In this document: piece by piece, positions 17,801 to 27,542 of the stretch
Numbering within the stretch: the first letter of the stretch is position 1
Layout of the letters: every line of letters begins with the position of its first letter
Assembly: GCF_026241315.1 (NCBI RefSeq)
Contig: NZ_JAPHNA010000007.1
Location: 1-64,000, forward strand
Source: Campylobacter sp. MIT 21-1684
GTDB taxonomy: Bacteria; Campylobacterota; Campylobacteria; Campylobacterales; Campylobacteraceae
Direction of reading: 5' to 3'
Length of the DNA stretch: 64,000 nt
Made by a program: the position numbers and the translations under genes
Notes under the pieces: generated by a model
What the model was told of the DNA's origin: nothing
The model's database searches: none
The model's input: only the letters and a program-made list of their open reading frames with translations

Positions 17801-19485
17801 TATAAATCCTTATTTTCACTAAATTCTCCATCATTTTGGATAAGATTTTGCAAAAGCATAGAAATTTCTTCACTTTTTTCACTCACCAAAGCACGAAGTT
17901 TTTCAAGTAAAACATCATATTGAATAGAATCTTCATTGAAATTATCGCCTAAGCCAAGTTGTTCTTCAACTTTCTTCCTTGCAGCATTAAATTTTTCTAA
18001 AGCATCTTCAGCATCATCAATAATAGCATTTGGTGCTCGCATTTCTTCCTCTTGTGCCGCTATATCTTCAAGCATTTTTTGCGCAAAAGGAGCAATAATT
18101 TTTTTATAAAAAATAAACAGCAAAATTGCAACAACAAAATACTTCACAGGTGGAATAAATGGCTCAATAAAACGGTTATAAAAAGTCTTAACTTTATTTT
18201 CAACCTTAACACTCTCTCGGTAAAATGGTAAATTTTGAACTACAACACTATCACCTCTAGCAGCATTATAATTAATAGTACTTCTAACTATGCTTTCAAC
18301 ACTTGCAAGCTGTTCAGGACTAAGCGGCACATACTCGCTTTTTATATCTCCATTTTCATCTATAACTTCTTGATATTTCCCATCTATAGTTACAGCTGCT
18401 GAAGTGCGTATGACTGTTGCAAACTGTTTTCTCGTGTTTGTAATTGTTTTTGAAAGCTCATTATTAGTGGTAACTTGATTTTTCTTATACAATTCTATCT
18501 GTCCTTGATTATCAAGTCCTTCAACAGGTCCTATATTCGACACAGCTCCGGGAACACCTTGAATTTCAGGTGCTTGTCTACCTTGTCTTTCTTCTTCTAA
18601 AGTCTGCTCACTTCTTATGATGGGATTAGGATCATAAATTTCACTTTGAGATTCTTGTCTTGAGAAGTCAAAATCTATATTCACACTTACTTCAAGTTTG
18701 TCCCTACCACCTGCAAAAGAAACTAAAGAATTGATTATTTTTTCTTCAAGCTGCCTTTCTTGATCTCTTTTATATTTGACTTGTGCAGCAATAATATCGC
18801 TTTCATAAGCCTCTTGCTCATCAAGAGGAATTCCATTTTGATCACTAATTTTAACATTCTCTTTAGTTAATTTTGGTACAGCAGAAGAAACAATATTTTT
18901 AATCCCATCAATTTGTTTTGTCGTTAATCTTAAACCCTCTCGTACATTTAAGACTACTGAAGCTGTTGGAGGAATCTGCCTTTCTGTAAAAACACTCTCT
19001 TTTGGAAAGGCTATATGAACAACAGCAGACCGTATAGGTTCTAAAGTCTCAATAGTACGAGCCAATTCACCTTCAATGGCTCTTTGAAATTTCACTCTTT
19101 GTTCTTCGTTTGTAGCACCAAAACCTTGAGAATCAAACACTTCAAATCCCACACGACTGTCTTTAATCAAACCCTCACTTGCAATAAACATCCTTTGACG
19201 ATAGACTTGTTCTTGAGGAACTAAAATGGTAGTTTCATTTTGCAATTTATAAGGGATATTATTTTGTTCAAGTTTTGAAACAATGGCAGCTGATGAGCTT
19301 GGGCTTACATTTTCCACTAAAACAGCATAACCATCATTAATTCCTGTACCTCCACCACGAAAAAGTGCTAAAAATACTAGAAATCCTATCACCACTGCGA
19401 TAGAAGCTGCGATAACTATACGTTGTCTGCGAGTTAAATTCAAATAAAGTTGCCCAACTTGGTGCAACATTTCTTTAAAATCCAT
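17800..19485 (-). CDS. fliF: Flagellar MS-ring protein FliF
   Basis: FliF builds the MS ring in the inner membrane, the base for flagellar assembly. The 561-residue protein has a first membrane segment at about 22-42, YscJ/FliF ring-building domains (GFEVFDSQGFGATNEEQRVKF is characteristic), a Pro/Gln-rich central loop with ERQGRQAPEIQGVPGAVSN, a second membrane segment near 440-458 and a C-terminal acidic tail that binds FliG. It is followed directly by fliG and fliH. A 76-bp gap separates it from hisC upstream, possibly containing its own promoter. Confidence 0.96.
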   Translation of the reverse strand: MDFKEMLHQVGQLYLNLTRRQRIVIAASIAVVIGFLVFLALFRGGGTGINDGYAVLVENVSPSSSAAIVSKLEQNNIPYKLQNETTILVPQEQVYRQRMFIASEGLIKDSRVGFEVFDSQGFGATNEEQRVKFQRAIEGELARTIETLEPIRSAVVHIAFPKESVFTERQIPPTASVVLNVREGLRLTTKQIDGIKNIVSSAVPKLTKENVKISDQNGIPLDEQEAYESDIIAAQVKYKRDQERQLEEKIINSLVSFAGGRDKLEVSVNIDFDFSRQESQSEIYDPNPIIRSEQTLEEERQGRQAPEIQGVPGAVSNIGPVEGLDNQGQIELYKKNQVTTNNELSKTITNTRKQFATVIRTSAAVTIDGKYQEVIDENGDIKSEYVPLSPEQLASVESIVRSTINYNAARGDSVVVQNLPFYRESVKVENKVKTFYNRFIEPFIPPVKYFVVAILLFIFYKKIIAPFAQKMLEDIAAQEEEMRAPNAIIDDAEDALEKFNAARKKVEEQLGLGDNFNEDSIQYDVLLEKLRALVSEKSEEISMLLQNLIQNDGEFSENKDL

Positions 19486-19561
19486 TAATTTCTACCCTCA
19501 ATATCCGAATTATACTCAATTCATCTTCCAAACTATATCAATTTTAGCAATTTATAATTTT

Positions 19562-20662
19562 TCAATTTTCTTGCAAAATATTTTCAAATTCTTCAAAAAA
19601 TCTTTTATTTTGATAAGGCGTTCCTAGCGTGATTCGCACGGCATTTAAACCATAACTTTTTAAATTGCGTATTATTATACCTTTTTTAAGCAATTTTTCA
19701 GACAAATCTGTACTATTTTTTTCATCAAAAAAATATGTAATAAAATTTGTATAGCTTTGTAGAGTTTTCAAATGATGTTTTTTAGCAAATTCTTCATATT
19801 TTTGCATTTCTAAAAAAGTATTTTGCAAACTTTCTTTCACAAATTCTTCATCATCTAAAGCGGCAACAGCGGCTTTGAGTGCAATATTACTCACATTAAA
19901 AGGTGCTCTGAGTTTATAAAAAACCGAAATGAGCTCTTCATTTGCTACACCATACCCCACACGAAGCCCCCCAAGTCCATAAAGTTTTGAAAATGTTCCA
20001 AGATATACTACATTTGAGAATTCAGCGATTAATTCTTTCGGGTTTAAACGCTTTGTTTTATCCTTAAAACTTGCAAATTCATTATAAGCCCCATCAAGCA
20101 CAACCATACAATCCTTATCAATACCGCGTAAAAACTCTTTTATAGCCAAAGAATCTAAACATTCTCCTAAAGGATTGTTTGGCACACATAAAAAAATAAT
20201 TTTAATCTGGGCTCTGTGTTGCGTATAAAGATATGCAAATTCATCTAAATTATGGACAATACTTTTAGTTTTATAGCATTTTGCCCCACACTGCTTTGCA
20301 TAAATTTCATACATCGCAAAAGTAACTCCGCTTTGCAAAAAAGCATTTGTTGTATTCAATTTAGAATGCACAGCATATTCTATCACTTGATCACTCCCTG
20401 CTCCTATGATGATATTTTTCTCATTAACACCAAATTTTATAGCTAATCTTGCTTTAAGCTCACTCATACTGTCATCAGGGTAAAGATTTGCTTTATATGC
20501 CATAGCTTTTATGGCTTCAACAGCCTTAGGGGATGCACCAAAAGGATTCTCATTACTAGCAAGTTTTATTACCTCTGTTAATCCGTATTCCTTAGCTATA
20601 AGTTCTATATCTTTACCCGGCTCATAGGTATGAAGTTTTTCGATAAGAGGATTAAAATTCAT
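19562..20662 (-). CDS. hisC: Histidinol-phosphate aminotransferase
   Basis: HisC makes L-histidinol phosphate from imidazole-acetol phosphate and glutamate; in C. jejuni it sits next to pheA and may also transaminate aromatic keto acids. The PLP lysine is in GTFSKLYGLGGLRVGYG, with SNENPFGASPKAVEAIK near the N-terminus and VRITLGTPYQN at the end. I use the ATG at 20662 (MNFNPLIEKL), which lies 7 nt after AGGAG; an upstream in-frame ATG at 20704 would sit inside pheA without a site. The start overlaps the pheA stop by 11 nt. Confidence 0.94.
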   Translation of the reverse strand: MNFNPLIEKLHTYEPGKDIELIAKEYGLTEVIKLASNENPFGASPKAVEAIKAMAYKANLYPDDSMSELKARLAIKFGVNEKNIIIGAGSDQVIEYAVHSKLNTTNAFLQSGVTFAMYEIYAKQCGAKCYKTKSIVHNLDEFAYLYTQHRAQIKIIFLCVPNNPLGECLDSLAIKEFLRGIDKDCMVVLDGAYNEFASFKDKTKRLNPKELIAEFSNVVYLGTFSKLYGLGGLRVGYGVANEELISVFYKLRAPFNVSNIALKAAVAALDDEEFVKESLQNTFLEMQKYEEFAKKHHLKTLQSYTNFITYFFDEKNSTDLSEKLLKKGIIIRNLKSYGLNAVRITLGTPYQNKRFFEEFENILQEN

Positions 20663-21725
20663 CATTCTCTCCTGATAAATATGAACCAAGCCAAATAAAT
20701 TCACCAGTCTTGCTTAAAGCTCTTTGTACATTTTCATCATCAATATGCCCTTCAAAATCTATATAAAAACTATGCAAAAAATCTTTTGATTTGACAGGCC
20801 TTGATTCAAGCTTCGTGAGATTGATATTTTCTTTTTTAAATTCCTCAAGTAAATTGCTTAATCCTCCAGGTTTATGGGCAGTTCTTACAAGAATAGAGCT
20901 TTTGCAATTTGGCATTTTAGGATTCTTTATATCACTTAAAATTAAAAAACGGGTACGATTTGCTGCATTATCTTCAATCTTATCAAAAAGTACAGGTACA
21001 TTATACAATTTGGCTGCAATTTTTGAACAAATAGAGGCTGAATGCTCATCTTGCGAAGCTAAATAAGCTGCGTGTGCTGTCGATTTTGAAGGTATAAATT
21101 CTGCTGTATTGAGTTCGTGACTCTCTAAAAATTTACGACATTGATTATAACCTTGTGGATGAGAATAGATACGTTTAATCTCTTTTAAATTCTCATTAAT
21201 ACCTACAAAAGAATGGTGTATATCCATAAAAATTTCGCCAAAAATTTTGAGTTCGGTGTATTGACCAAGACAATCCAAGGTTATCCCAACAGCCCCTTCG
21301 GTATTATTTTCAATAGGAACAACTCCATATTTTGATTCTTTATTGGAAAGTTCTTTAAATACATCCTCAACAGTAGCAAGTGGTATATAACGACTCATAG
21401 CACCAAAACGTCCACGTGCTGCTTGATGAGTATAAGTACCTTCAGGTCCTAAGTATGCAACACTTTGTGGCATTTCTAAATTTCTTGAAACGGCAAAAAT
21501 TTCTTGATAAATTGCCTCAATGGCATTTTGATTTAAAAGCCCTAAATTCGCATTTCTCAAGCGATTAATAATAGCTCTTTCACGTTCAGGTCTGTAAATG
21601 GTCCCTCCGCTTTTCTGTTTGAGCTCTCCTACACTTTTCACATATTTCATTCTTTCATTGAGGAGTTCTAAAATGGCATCATCTATCGCATCAATTTTAT
21701 TTCTTAATTCATCTAAATTTGACAT
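20652..21725 (-). CDS. pheA: Chorismate mutase / prephenate dehydratase
   Basis: A bifunctional P-protein that turns chorismate into phenylpyruvate for phenylalanine synthesis. The 357 residues divide into a chorismate mutase domain (1-~85, DAIDDAILELLNERMKYVKSVGELK), a prephenate dehydratase domain (from VAYLGPEGTYTHQAARGRFG, with PIENNTEGAVG) and a C-terminal ACT domain (VRTAHKPGGLSNLL and the ESRP motif) for feedback inhibition by phenylalanine. It overlaps the HAD gene upstream by 17 nt and hisC downstream by 11 nt. Confidence 0.96.
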   Translation of the reverse strand: MSNLDELRNKIDAIDDAILELLNERMKYVKSVGELKQKSGGTIYRPERERAIINRLRNANLGLLNQNAIEAIYQEIFAVSRNLEMPQSVAYLGPEGTYTHQAARGRFGAMSRYIPLATVEDVFKELSNKESKYGVVPIENNTEGAVGITLDCLGQYTELKIFGEIFMDIHHSFVGINENLKEIKRIYSHPQGYNQCRKFLESHELNTAEFIPSKSTAHAAYLASQDEHSASICSKIAAKLYNVPVLFDKIEDNAANRTRFLILSDIKNPKMPNCKSSILVRTAHKPGGLSNLLEEFKKENINLTKLESRPVKSKDFLHSFYIDFEGHIDDENVQRALSKTGEFIWLGSYLSGENDEF

Positions 21726-22479
21726 TATATTCCTTTGTAAATTCTAAGATGCTTGGATATATTGCATCAAGAAAGTTCGTATCAATGCCTTTTGTATCAC
21801 TTGTTTTTCCACTTAAAACTAAAACAGTTTTCATTCCAAGTTTTTTTGCTTGAATCAAATCACCTTTAAAATCATCGCTAATCAAAATAGTATTTTCAAA
21901 CCGCGCTTTTGGATCTTGCATCTGAAGAAGTCTTAGAGCCTCCTCATAAAAAGCTACACTCGGTTTTCCTACAACTTGATATTCAAAATGTACGGCATTT
22001 AACAGCATAAGCATAATACTCCCGACACCGGGATAAAAATATCCATCTTTTTTATAAATGCTTGTTTCGTGCATAGCAATAACTTTTACTCCTTTCTTTA
22101 TCATCGCTATCATATTTGCAAAATCCTTAAAAGAAAAATTATCATAACTGGCTATAAGCAAAGCTTGTGGCTCTTTATAGTCAAATTTAAAACCTAAACT
22201 TTGAAGACTTTGCAAAAATTCTTCCGAACCAAAAGCAGCAATTTTACAAGGTTTTAAAATATTTGCAAACACGCAAAAAGGATCTAAATAAGCTTTATCT
22301 TTAATCTGCAATCCTTTCTCTCGCAGAAAATGTAAAAAATCAAGATTCTTTGTATTGTTTGTAAGCACTACATAAGACTGTTTCTCTGAATTTAAACAAG
22401 CAAAAAGCTCTTTTGCTCCAGCTATTAAAGATTTATCAGAATCAGAAAGCAAGGTTCCTTGTACATCAATAAAAAACAT
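21709..22479 (-). CDS. HAD-superfamily hydrolase, NagD-like
   Basis: A 256-residue HAD protein of the NagD type: nucleophile motif FFIDVQGTLL at the N-terminus, motif II VVLTNNTKN, the lysine in VVGKPSVAFYEEALR and motif IV ILISDDFKGDLIQAKKLG. Unusually, motif I is DxQGT rather than DxDGT, so the second aspartate, the usual acid/base of phosphatases, is glutamine. Activity may be altered or the residue replaced. A strong AAGGA site precedes the ATG. Substrate unknown. It heads the run into pheA, hisC and the fli genes after the autotransporter. Confidence 0.85.
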   Translation of the reverse strand: MFFIDVQGTLLSDSDKSLIAGAKELFACLNSEKQSYVVLTNNTKNLDFLHFLREKGLQIKDKAYLDPFCVFANILKPCKIAAFGSEEFLQSLQSLGFKFDYKEPQALLIASYDNFSFKDFANMIAMIKKGVKVIAMHETSIYKKDGYFYPGVGSIMLMLLNAVHFEYQVVGKPSVAFYEEALRLLQMQDPKARFENTILISDDFKGDLIQAKKLGMKTVLVLSGKTSDTKGIDTNFLDAIYPSILEFTKEYNVKFR

Positions 22480-22544
22480 TTTCTTTTTCCTTATTTATTA
22501 AGGTACAAGAATTTTAACATATTTTTATAAGGATTTTTGTATAA

Positions 22545-22573
22545 AGCAAGGATTAGAAAATTCCTGCTTTACT
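22545..22573 (-). terminator. Possible hairpin terminator at the autotransporter end
   Basis: An imperfect inverted repeat (AAAGCAAGGA / TTCCTGCTTT with one mismatch and one wobble) spans the stop codon of the autotransporter gene. The following T-run on the minus strand is weak, so termination is uncertain. A TTAAAAT sequence downstream could restart transcription for the HAD gene. Confidence 0.35.
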
Positions 22574-24953
22574 AAAAAACATATTTAAATAAAAGATTTC
22601 CACCAAAGAAATTCACTCCAGAAGAATAATTTCTGTATAAGGCTTCTATATTCAATCTTAAACCGCTATAAACAAAAAGCTGAGTACCTAAGATGAGTGA
22701 AAGGGTATTGTCATACTCGTTAGTATAACGAAGTCTGTTTCCTCTATCAAATTCAAAGAATACACTTTTATGAGAATTATACAGTTTGTTTTCATAGTGA
22801 AGTTTAGCATAATAAAAATAGCGCTCTTTTTCGTACTTCAACTCACTTCCTAAAGCCAAAGCTAATAGGTAATGGGTATAACCTCTTGATTGAAGTCCTA
22901 AGCCTCCATCTTCTTTAAAGGCTTTTTGCATATCTATATAATGCTCCAATCCTATATAAGGCTTAAAAGAAAGTTCTTCACCGAAACGATAACCGATATT
23001 ACCGCCTAGATTAACTTGATAGGCATTAAATTCTGCTTCGGAAGTATTTAAAACAGTTCCAACTGCAGCATTATATTCCCTTGAAATATCAAATTTTCCC
23101 GCTAAAACACTTGCTTTTAACTCGCTCTCATAATTACTATAAAAGGCAATTTTATCATACAAAGACCAAGCATAAAGTCTTGAACGCGTCGTGGTATTTT
23201 GGGTTTTTAAATTCTGTTCATTATTTCCATAAGCATAACTAAATTGTGCTTGAAAAAAATTGGTATCACTAAAATGATTGAATCCTAAATTCATTCCTAT
23301 TAAATAACCATCTAAATTATTCCCTTTTAATACCCCGCCAAAAGTATTTACATAGATGTTTTTATTTTCAGGAAAAACCAAAGGACTGCCCAAACTTGCA
23401 CCATTATCTAAAACAATATGCTCTCCAGAAGCCAACAATTCACTCGAAGGGATAAAATGTACCGGCATAGATAAAGTCGTATCTGCTTTAAAAGCGTTGA
23501 GAATCTTTGTTGGTTCTCGTGTATAATTTTTTGTGCTTGTTTCAATATCATCAACTATCAAATCAAGCTCTTGTGAAGAACCTAAAGAAAAAATTTCTCC
23601 TCCGAATTTATTTTCTAACAAACTCACAACTTGAGATTTTGAAGTATCTAAATTTCCTTTCCAAGAATCATACACTGTAACAGGAACTTTATTGGTAGTG
23701 CTCGGCGGCACAGGATTTGATGGCACAGGAGAAGGATTTACTGGTAAAGAAGGGGAAATTTGCGGAGTGATAGTACAGATAATATTTGACTGGGCACCTT
23801 GTCCAACCAAAGCTTTTGTTACACTTATACTCCCGTCTTTACAGGCAAGAACTAAGTTATTGTTAGGATTTTTTAACTGAATTTCACTAAGTCCTGTAAT
23901 TGTACCTGTAATGATTTGATAATCTTGCTCTTTCACTCCTGTTGTATCAACAAAAACAATGCCTTTATCATTGTTTAAACTTCCATCAAGCTTACCCATA
24001 ACATCATTATAAATTCCAAAAGTAAGACTTGAACCTTTTTTATTTTCAAATCCATTTCCTACTTTTAACACGCTACCATAAAGATCTACTGAAGATGCTT
24101 TTACAGAAAGATCTCCCCCTTCTACAGAGACAAATTTACCTTTTACCTCCATAAAAGCATCATTGAGCCTCAAATCGCCGCCGCCACTAAAATTAGCATC
24201 AAAAGGATTAAGTACTAAACCAGTTTGTGCATCAACTTTTGCATCTCCCCCATTATAAAAATCACCATCAACTATAACATTTCCTTTGTTTCTAATCTCA
24301 AATGTTGAAATAGAATCTAAAAAACCGGCTATTGGCGAACCTATATTATAAACATCACCTGTAAATTGAATATGTGCATTATCATTCGTTAAGGTTTTTT
24401 GAATTCGTATCGTTTCAGCTTGCACATTGAGTCTAGAAGTTGGTTCAAGAATTACCTGCGAATCAGCAATAAAAAATTTCATTTTAGAAAAATTAGCAGT
24501 AGCATTTTGTTTTAATTCTAAATTAGCACGACTTGAAAAACGCACTTTAGATGCACCGCCATAATCTGTAAATTGAGCATTAATGATATTATTAGACATT
24601 TCAGCATTATACGTTCCACCTGAATTTACCAAAATACCACCATTTTCATAAGCAAGCGTATTATAACCTTTAAAATTTAAAGTTGCACTTGAATTCACAG
24701 TATTCTTGCCAAGATAAAAAGTTATTAGGTCATTGTCTGCATTTAAAGTATAACTTGAACCACTTGGACCACTTACATTTAAAGGAGTATTTTGACTACG
24801 AATATAGTATCCAACACCATTTCCTTTTGTTGATATAGTTCTGTCTTCTCTTTTTTCATTTACCATTAAAAAAATATTTGAGTTTAAAGAAGTAATATCA
24901 GCACTAAACAAAGAACTGCTAAGTATCATTAAAGAAATTTGTATCTTTTTCAT
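22572..24953 (-). CDS. Autotransporter (type Va secretion) protein
   Basis: A 793-residue outer-membrane/secreted protein. It starts with a signal peptide (KKIQISLMILSSSLFSA), then a passenger of repetitive, Asn/Gly/Ser-rich short strands (residues ~20-390) typical of a beta-helix, a proline-rich linker (PSLPVNPSPVPSNPVPP, ~395-415), and a C-terminal beta-barrel of about 280 residues with alternating aromatic strands ending in LLFKYVF, the terminal Phe expected for barrel insertion. No protease or lipase motif is seen, so adhesin or surface structural roles are the best guesses. It lies between lysA and the HAD gene, which are adjacent in C. jejuni, and has its own -10 candidate. Confidence 0.85.
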   Translation of the reverse strand: MKKIQISLMILSSSLFSADITSLNSNIFLMVNEKREDRTISTKGNGVGYYIRSQNTPLNVSGPSGSSYTLNADNDLITFYLGKNTVNSSATLNFKGYNTLAYENGGILVNSGGTYNAEMSNNIINAQFTDYGGASKVRFSSRANLELKQNATANFSKMKFFIADSQVILEPTSRLNVQAETIRIQKTLTNDNAHIQFTGDVYNIGSPIAGFLDSISTFEIRNKGNVIVDGDFYNGGDAKVDAQTGLVLNPFDANFSGGGDLRLNDAFMEVKGKFVSVEGGDLSVKASSVDLYGSVLKVGNGFENKKGSSLTFGIYNDVMGKLDGSLNNDKGIVFVDTTGVKEQDYQIITGTITGLSEIQLKNPNNNLVLACKDGSISVTKALVGQGAQSNIICTITPQISPSLPVNPSPVPSNPVPPSTTNKVPVTVYDSWKGNLDTSKSQVVSLLENKFGGEIFSLGSSQELDLIVDDIETSTKNYTREPTKILNAFKADTTLSMPVHFIPSSELLASGEHIVLDNGASLGSPLVFPENKNIYVNTFGGVLKGNNLDGYLIGMNLGFNHFSDTNFFQAQFSYAYGNNEQNLKTQNTTTRSRLYAWSLYDKIAFYSNYESELKASVLAGKFDISREYNAAVGTVLNTSEAEFNAYQVNLGGNIGYRFGEELSFKPYIGLEHYIDMQKAFKEDGGLGLQSRGYTHYLLALALGSELKYEKERYFYYAKLHYENKLYNSHKSVFFEFDRGNRLRYTNEYDNTLSLILGTQLFVYSGLRLNIEALYRNYSSGVNFFGGNLLFKYVF

Positions 24954-25258
24954 CTATATAAACTTTCGACAAGATTTTTTGATTTCAAATAAAATAGAAT
25001 ATTTTCATTCTGTTAAGAAAAATTCTATTATAAAAAAGTTTTCAATTATATAAGCTACACCCTAAAAAACATTTTAAAACAAGTGTTTTTTTGCTTAATA
25101 GAGTTTTCATTTGTTTAAAAATTATTTGCAATATTTAATAAGCAAGATTCATCAACAAAACCTTTGTTATTTTACAATATCACATTAGCTCAAACCTTAA
25201 TAAAAACATTTTTATTCTCTCGAGTATTTAGTTGTAAGTTGTTTGGTGGTGAAAATTT
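24954..25258. other. 305-bp intergenic region upstream of the autotransporter
   Basis: AT-rich DNA with no gene seen. It contains a minus-strand TATAAT (25027-25032) 74 nt before the autotransporter ATG and an A/T-only hairpin near 25198-25215 that could act weakly as a lysA terminator. Confidence 0.5.
25027..25032 (-). promoter_or_regulatory. Autotransporter -10 box
   Basis: TATAAT on the minus strand, about 74 nt before the start codon; the only consensus -10 in the region, implying the autotransporter is transcribed on its own. Confidence 0.4.
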
Positions 25259-26461
25259 TTAGTGTAAAAATTCTAATTCTAAAGCTATAAGATCTTCAAA
25301 TCGTTCTCTTCGCCTAATCAAACGTATCAAACCTTTTTCTAAAGCAAGCTCACATACTCTATTTCTTGTATTATAATTACTACTCATACTAAAACCATAA
25401 GCTCCCACATTTTTCACAACTACAATATCTCCGCTCTCACTTTTTGGTAGTAATCTGTCTTTAGCAAAAAAATCTCCGCTCTCACAAATTCCGCCTACAA
25501 CATCACAAAGACTTTGCTGCTCTTTTTTATATGGTAAAATTATCCTGTGATAAGCTCCATAAAGACTTGGACGAAGTAAATCATTCATAGCCCCATCAAT
25601 AATCATAAATCTTTTATTATAATTTATTTTTTCATACAAAACACTACAAACAAGCTCTCCACTTTTTGCAACTAAAAAACGACCTGGTTCTAAACCTATA
25701 GTAAGATCAAGCCCATTTAAACAAGCAAGAATTCCTTGAGCATACTCATATAAATCTGGTTCTTTTTCACCTTCATACCCAACTCCTAAACCTCCACCTA
25801 TGTCAAAAAATTTCAATTCTATTTTAATTGCCTGAAGTTCTCTTACAAGCCCTGCAACAATTTGAGCTGCCTCGTGTATAGAAGTATAATCAAGTAATTG
25901 CGAACCTATATGAAAATGCACACCAACCGGCTCTAAAAAAGGCGAATTTTTAGCATAAAGATACATTTTTCTTGCAACATCAAGTTCTACTCCAAATTTA
26001 TTCTCCCGAAGTCCGGTAGAAATATAAGGATGTGTTTTTGTATCAACATTAGGATTGACTCTTATGCTAATTCGTGCTTTTTTACTCAATGCTTTTGCTT
26101 TGGATTCTAAAAGCAACATTTCAGCTTCGCTTTCTAAATTGATATATAAAATATCATACTGCAAAGCAAGTTCAAGCTCATCATTACTTTTTCCAACCCC
26201 ACTAAATATAATTTTATAAGGTTTTGCACCAGCTTTTAAAGCTCTTTTAACTTCTCCTATACTAACACAATCAAAACCGCTCCCAAGTCGGGTTAGCATC
26301 TGCAAGAGACTTAAATTTGAATTTGCTTTCACAGCATAAAAAATTTGCGATTTTCTTGCTTTAAAAGCTTGTTTTAAATTGAAAAAATTCTCTTCAATGA
26401 TGTCAAAATTATACAAATAAAAGGGGGTTTGAAATTCTTGCTTGAGTTTTTTATAATCCAT
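25259..26461 (-). CDS. lysA: Diaminopimelate decarboxylase
   Basis: LysA converts meso-diaminopimelate to lysine, the last step of lysine synthesis. The 400-residue PLP enzyme has the Lys in FYAVKANSNLSLLQML, VGVHFHIGSQ, DIGGGLGVGY, the active-site ICESGDFFA and GAYGFSMSSNYN. AAGGA precedes the ATG. It follows the LptF/G-type permease by 20 nt in the rplY-pth-permease-lysA operon. Length is typical for epsilonproteobacteria. Confidence 0.96.
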   Translation of the reverse strand: MDYKKLKQEFQTPFYLYNFDIIEENFFNLKQAFKARKSQIFYAVKANSNLSLLQMLTRLGSGFDCVSIGEVKRALKAGAKPYKIIFSGVGKSNDELELALQYDILYINLESEAEMLLLESKAKALSKKARISIRVNPNVDTKTHPYISTGLRENKFGVELDVARKMYLYAKNSPFLEPVGVHFHIGSQLLDYTSIHEAAQIVAGLVRELQAIKIELKFFDIGGGLGVGYEGEKEPDLYEYAQGILACLNGLDLTIGLEPGRFLVAKSGELVCSVLYEKINYNKRFMIIDGAMNDLLRPSLYGAYHRIILPYKKEQQSLCDVVGGICESGDFFAKDRLLPKSESGDIVVVKNVGAYGFSMSSNYNTRNRVCELALEKGLIRLIRRRERFEDLIALELEFLH

Positions 26462-26481
26462 TCTTTTCCTTCATAAATAAT

Positions 26482-27540
26482 TTAACGGTGCTTATATGAT
26501 AAAAATCCGCTATAAAAAGCTAATACTATTATAGGTAAAATTATGCCCAATTCTGCTTGAAGCACTCCATTTTCGCTTAATCGCGAAAGTAAAAACAACA
26601 TTCCCCAGACCAAAAGCAAAATCACAAAAGAAGTAAAAGCCACAAAAGCAAGATTTACAAATCGAGAAATCACAGGAAAAAAGAAATATAAAATAAGCAT
26701 TACAAAAGGAGCAAAAAAAGGCATAATAACAAATTTATAGAGAACAATTTTTAAATTGTCTGTATTAATATTTTGCGCACGAAGCACTTTAAAGCTCTCA
26801 AAAATATCGCTTAAAGAATATCCGCTTTGATTTGCCAAATTTTCTATAATTTTTGGTTTAAAATCCTTAAGACTCTGTATGTTTTCAAATTCATTTCTTT
26901 CTAAACCTGTTGCACCAAGTTTATATTCTTGAGGAAGCATACTAACACTCCCATTTTCCAAAAACCACGCATTGTCTTTAAATTCAGCTTTTTGAGCCTT
27001 AGTGAAAGATGTTAAATTCCCTTCTTTAATGTGAAAAATCGTTACTTCTTTTAGAGCATTTTGCCCATTTTCAATTTTTTGTATATAAACAAAATCATCA
27101 TTCAATTTTAAAAAAGCTTCCCCGCTTTGCTTTATCAATGTTCCATTGCGGATAATACTGCTTTTATACTGACTTGCATAGGCAAAAGAAGTAAAATTAA
27201 GCCCTATAAAAACAAAACAAAAAAACACTGCCCATAAAAAAGGAAAAAATATAACCTTATTTTTACTAAGTCCTAAAGCATAAAGACTTACCAATTCATT
27301 CGCTCGTATCATAGAAATAAATGCAAGCACAAAGGCAAAAACTAAAGAAAGTGGTAAAACATAAGCGATAGCAGAACACATCAAAAAGAAAATATACAAT
27401 AGAGTCAAATTTGCAGAATGAGGAAGGGAATTGAAATTGACAAGCAAATCAATACCGATATAAAAACTTAAGAGTGAAAAAAAAATAATAAAAAAATTTT
27501 TAAGATACAATCCTGAAAGAAAACGAAATAAAATCCACAT
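26482..27540 (-). CDS. LptF/LptG-family permease
   Basis: A 352-residue inner-membrane protein of the YjgP/YjgQ family, whose members form the LptB2FG ABC exporter that extracts lipopolysaccharide or lipooligosaccharide. Hydrophobic segments at ~10-30, 45-75 and 90-115, a large periplasmic beta domain (~120-250), and three more segments after ~265 give the usual topology. It starts 2 nt after pth. I cannot separate LptF from LptG by eye; C. jejuni has one homologue at this location and one elsewhere. Confidence 0.85.
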   Translation of the reverse strand: MWILFRFLSGLYLKNFFIIFFSLLSFYIGIDLLVNFNSLPHSANLTLLYIFFLMCSAIAYVLPLSLVFAFVLAFISMIRANELVSLYALGLSKNKVIFFPFLWAVFFCFVFIGLNFTSFAYASQYKSSIIRNGTLIKQSGEAFLKLNDDFVYIQKIENGQNALKEVTIFHIKEGNLTSFTKAQKAEFKDNAWFLENGSVSMLPQEYKLGATGLERNEFENIQSLKDFKPKIIENLANQSGYSLSDIFESFKVLRAQNINTDNLKIVLYKFVIMPFFAPFVMLILYFFFPVISRFVNLAFVAFTSFVILLLVWGMLFLLSRLSENGVLQAELGIILPIIVLAFYSGFLSYKHR

Positions 27541-27542
27541 TT

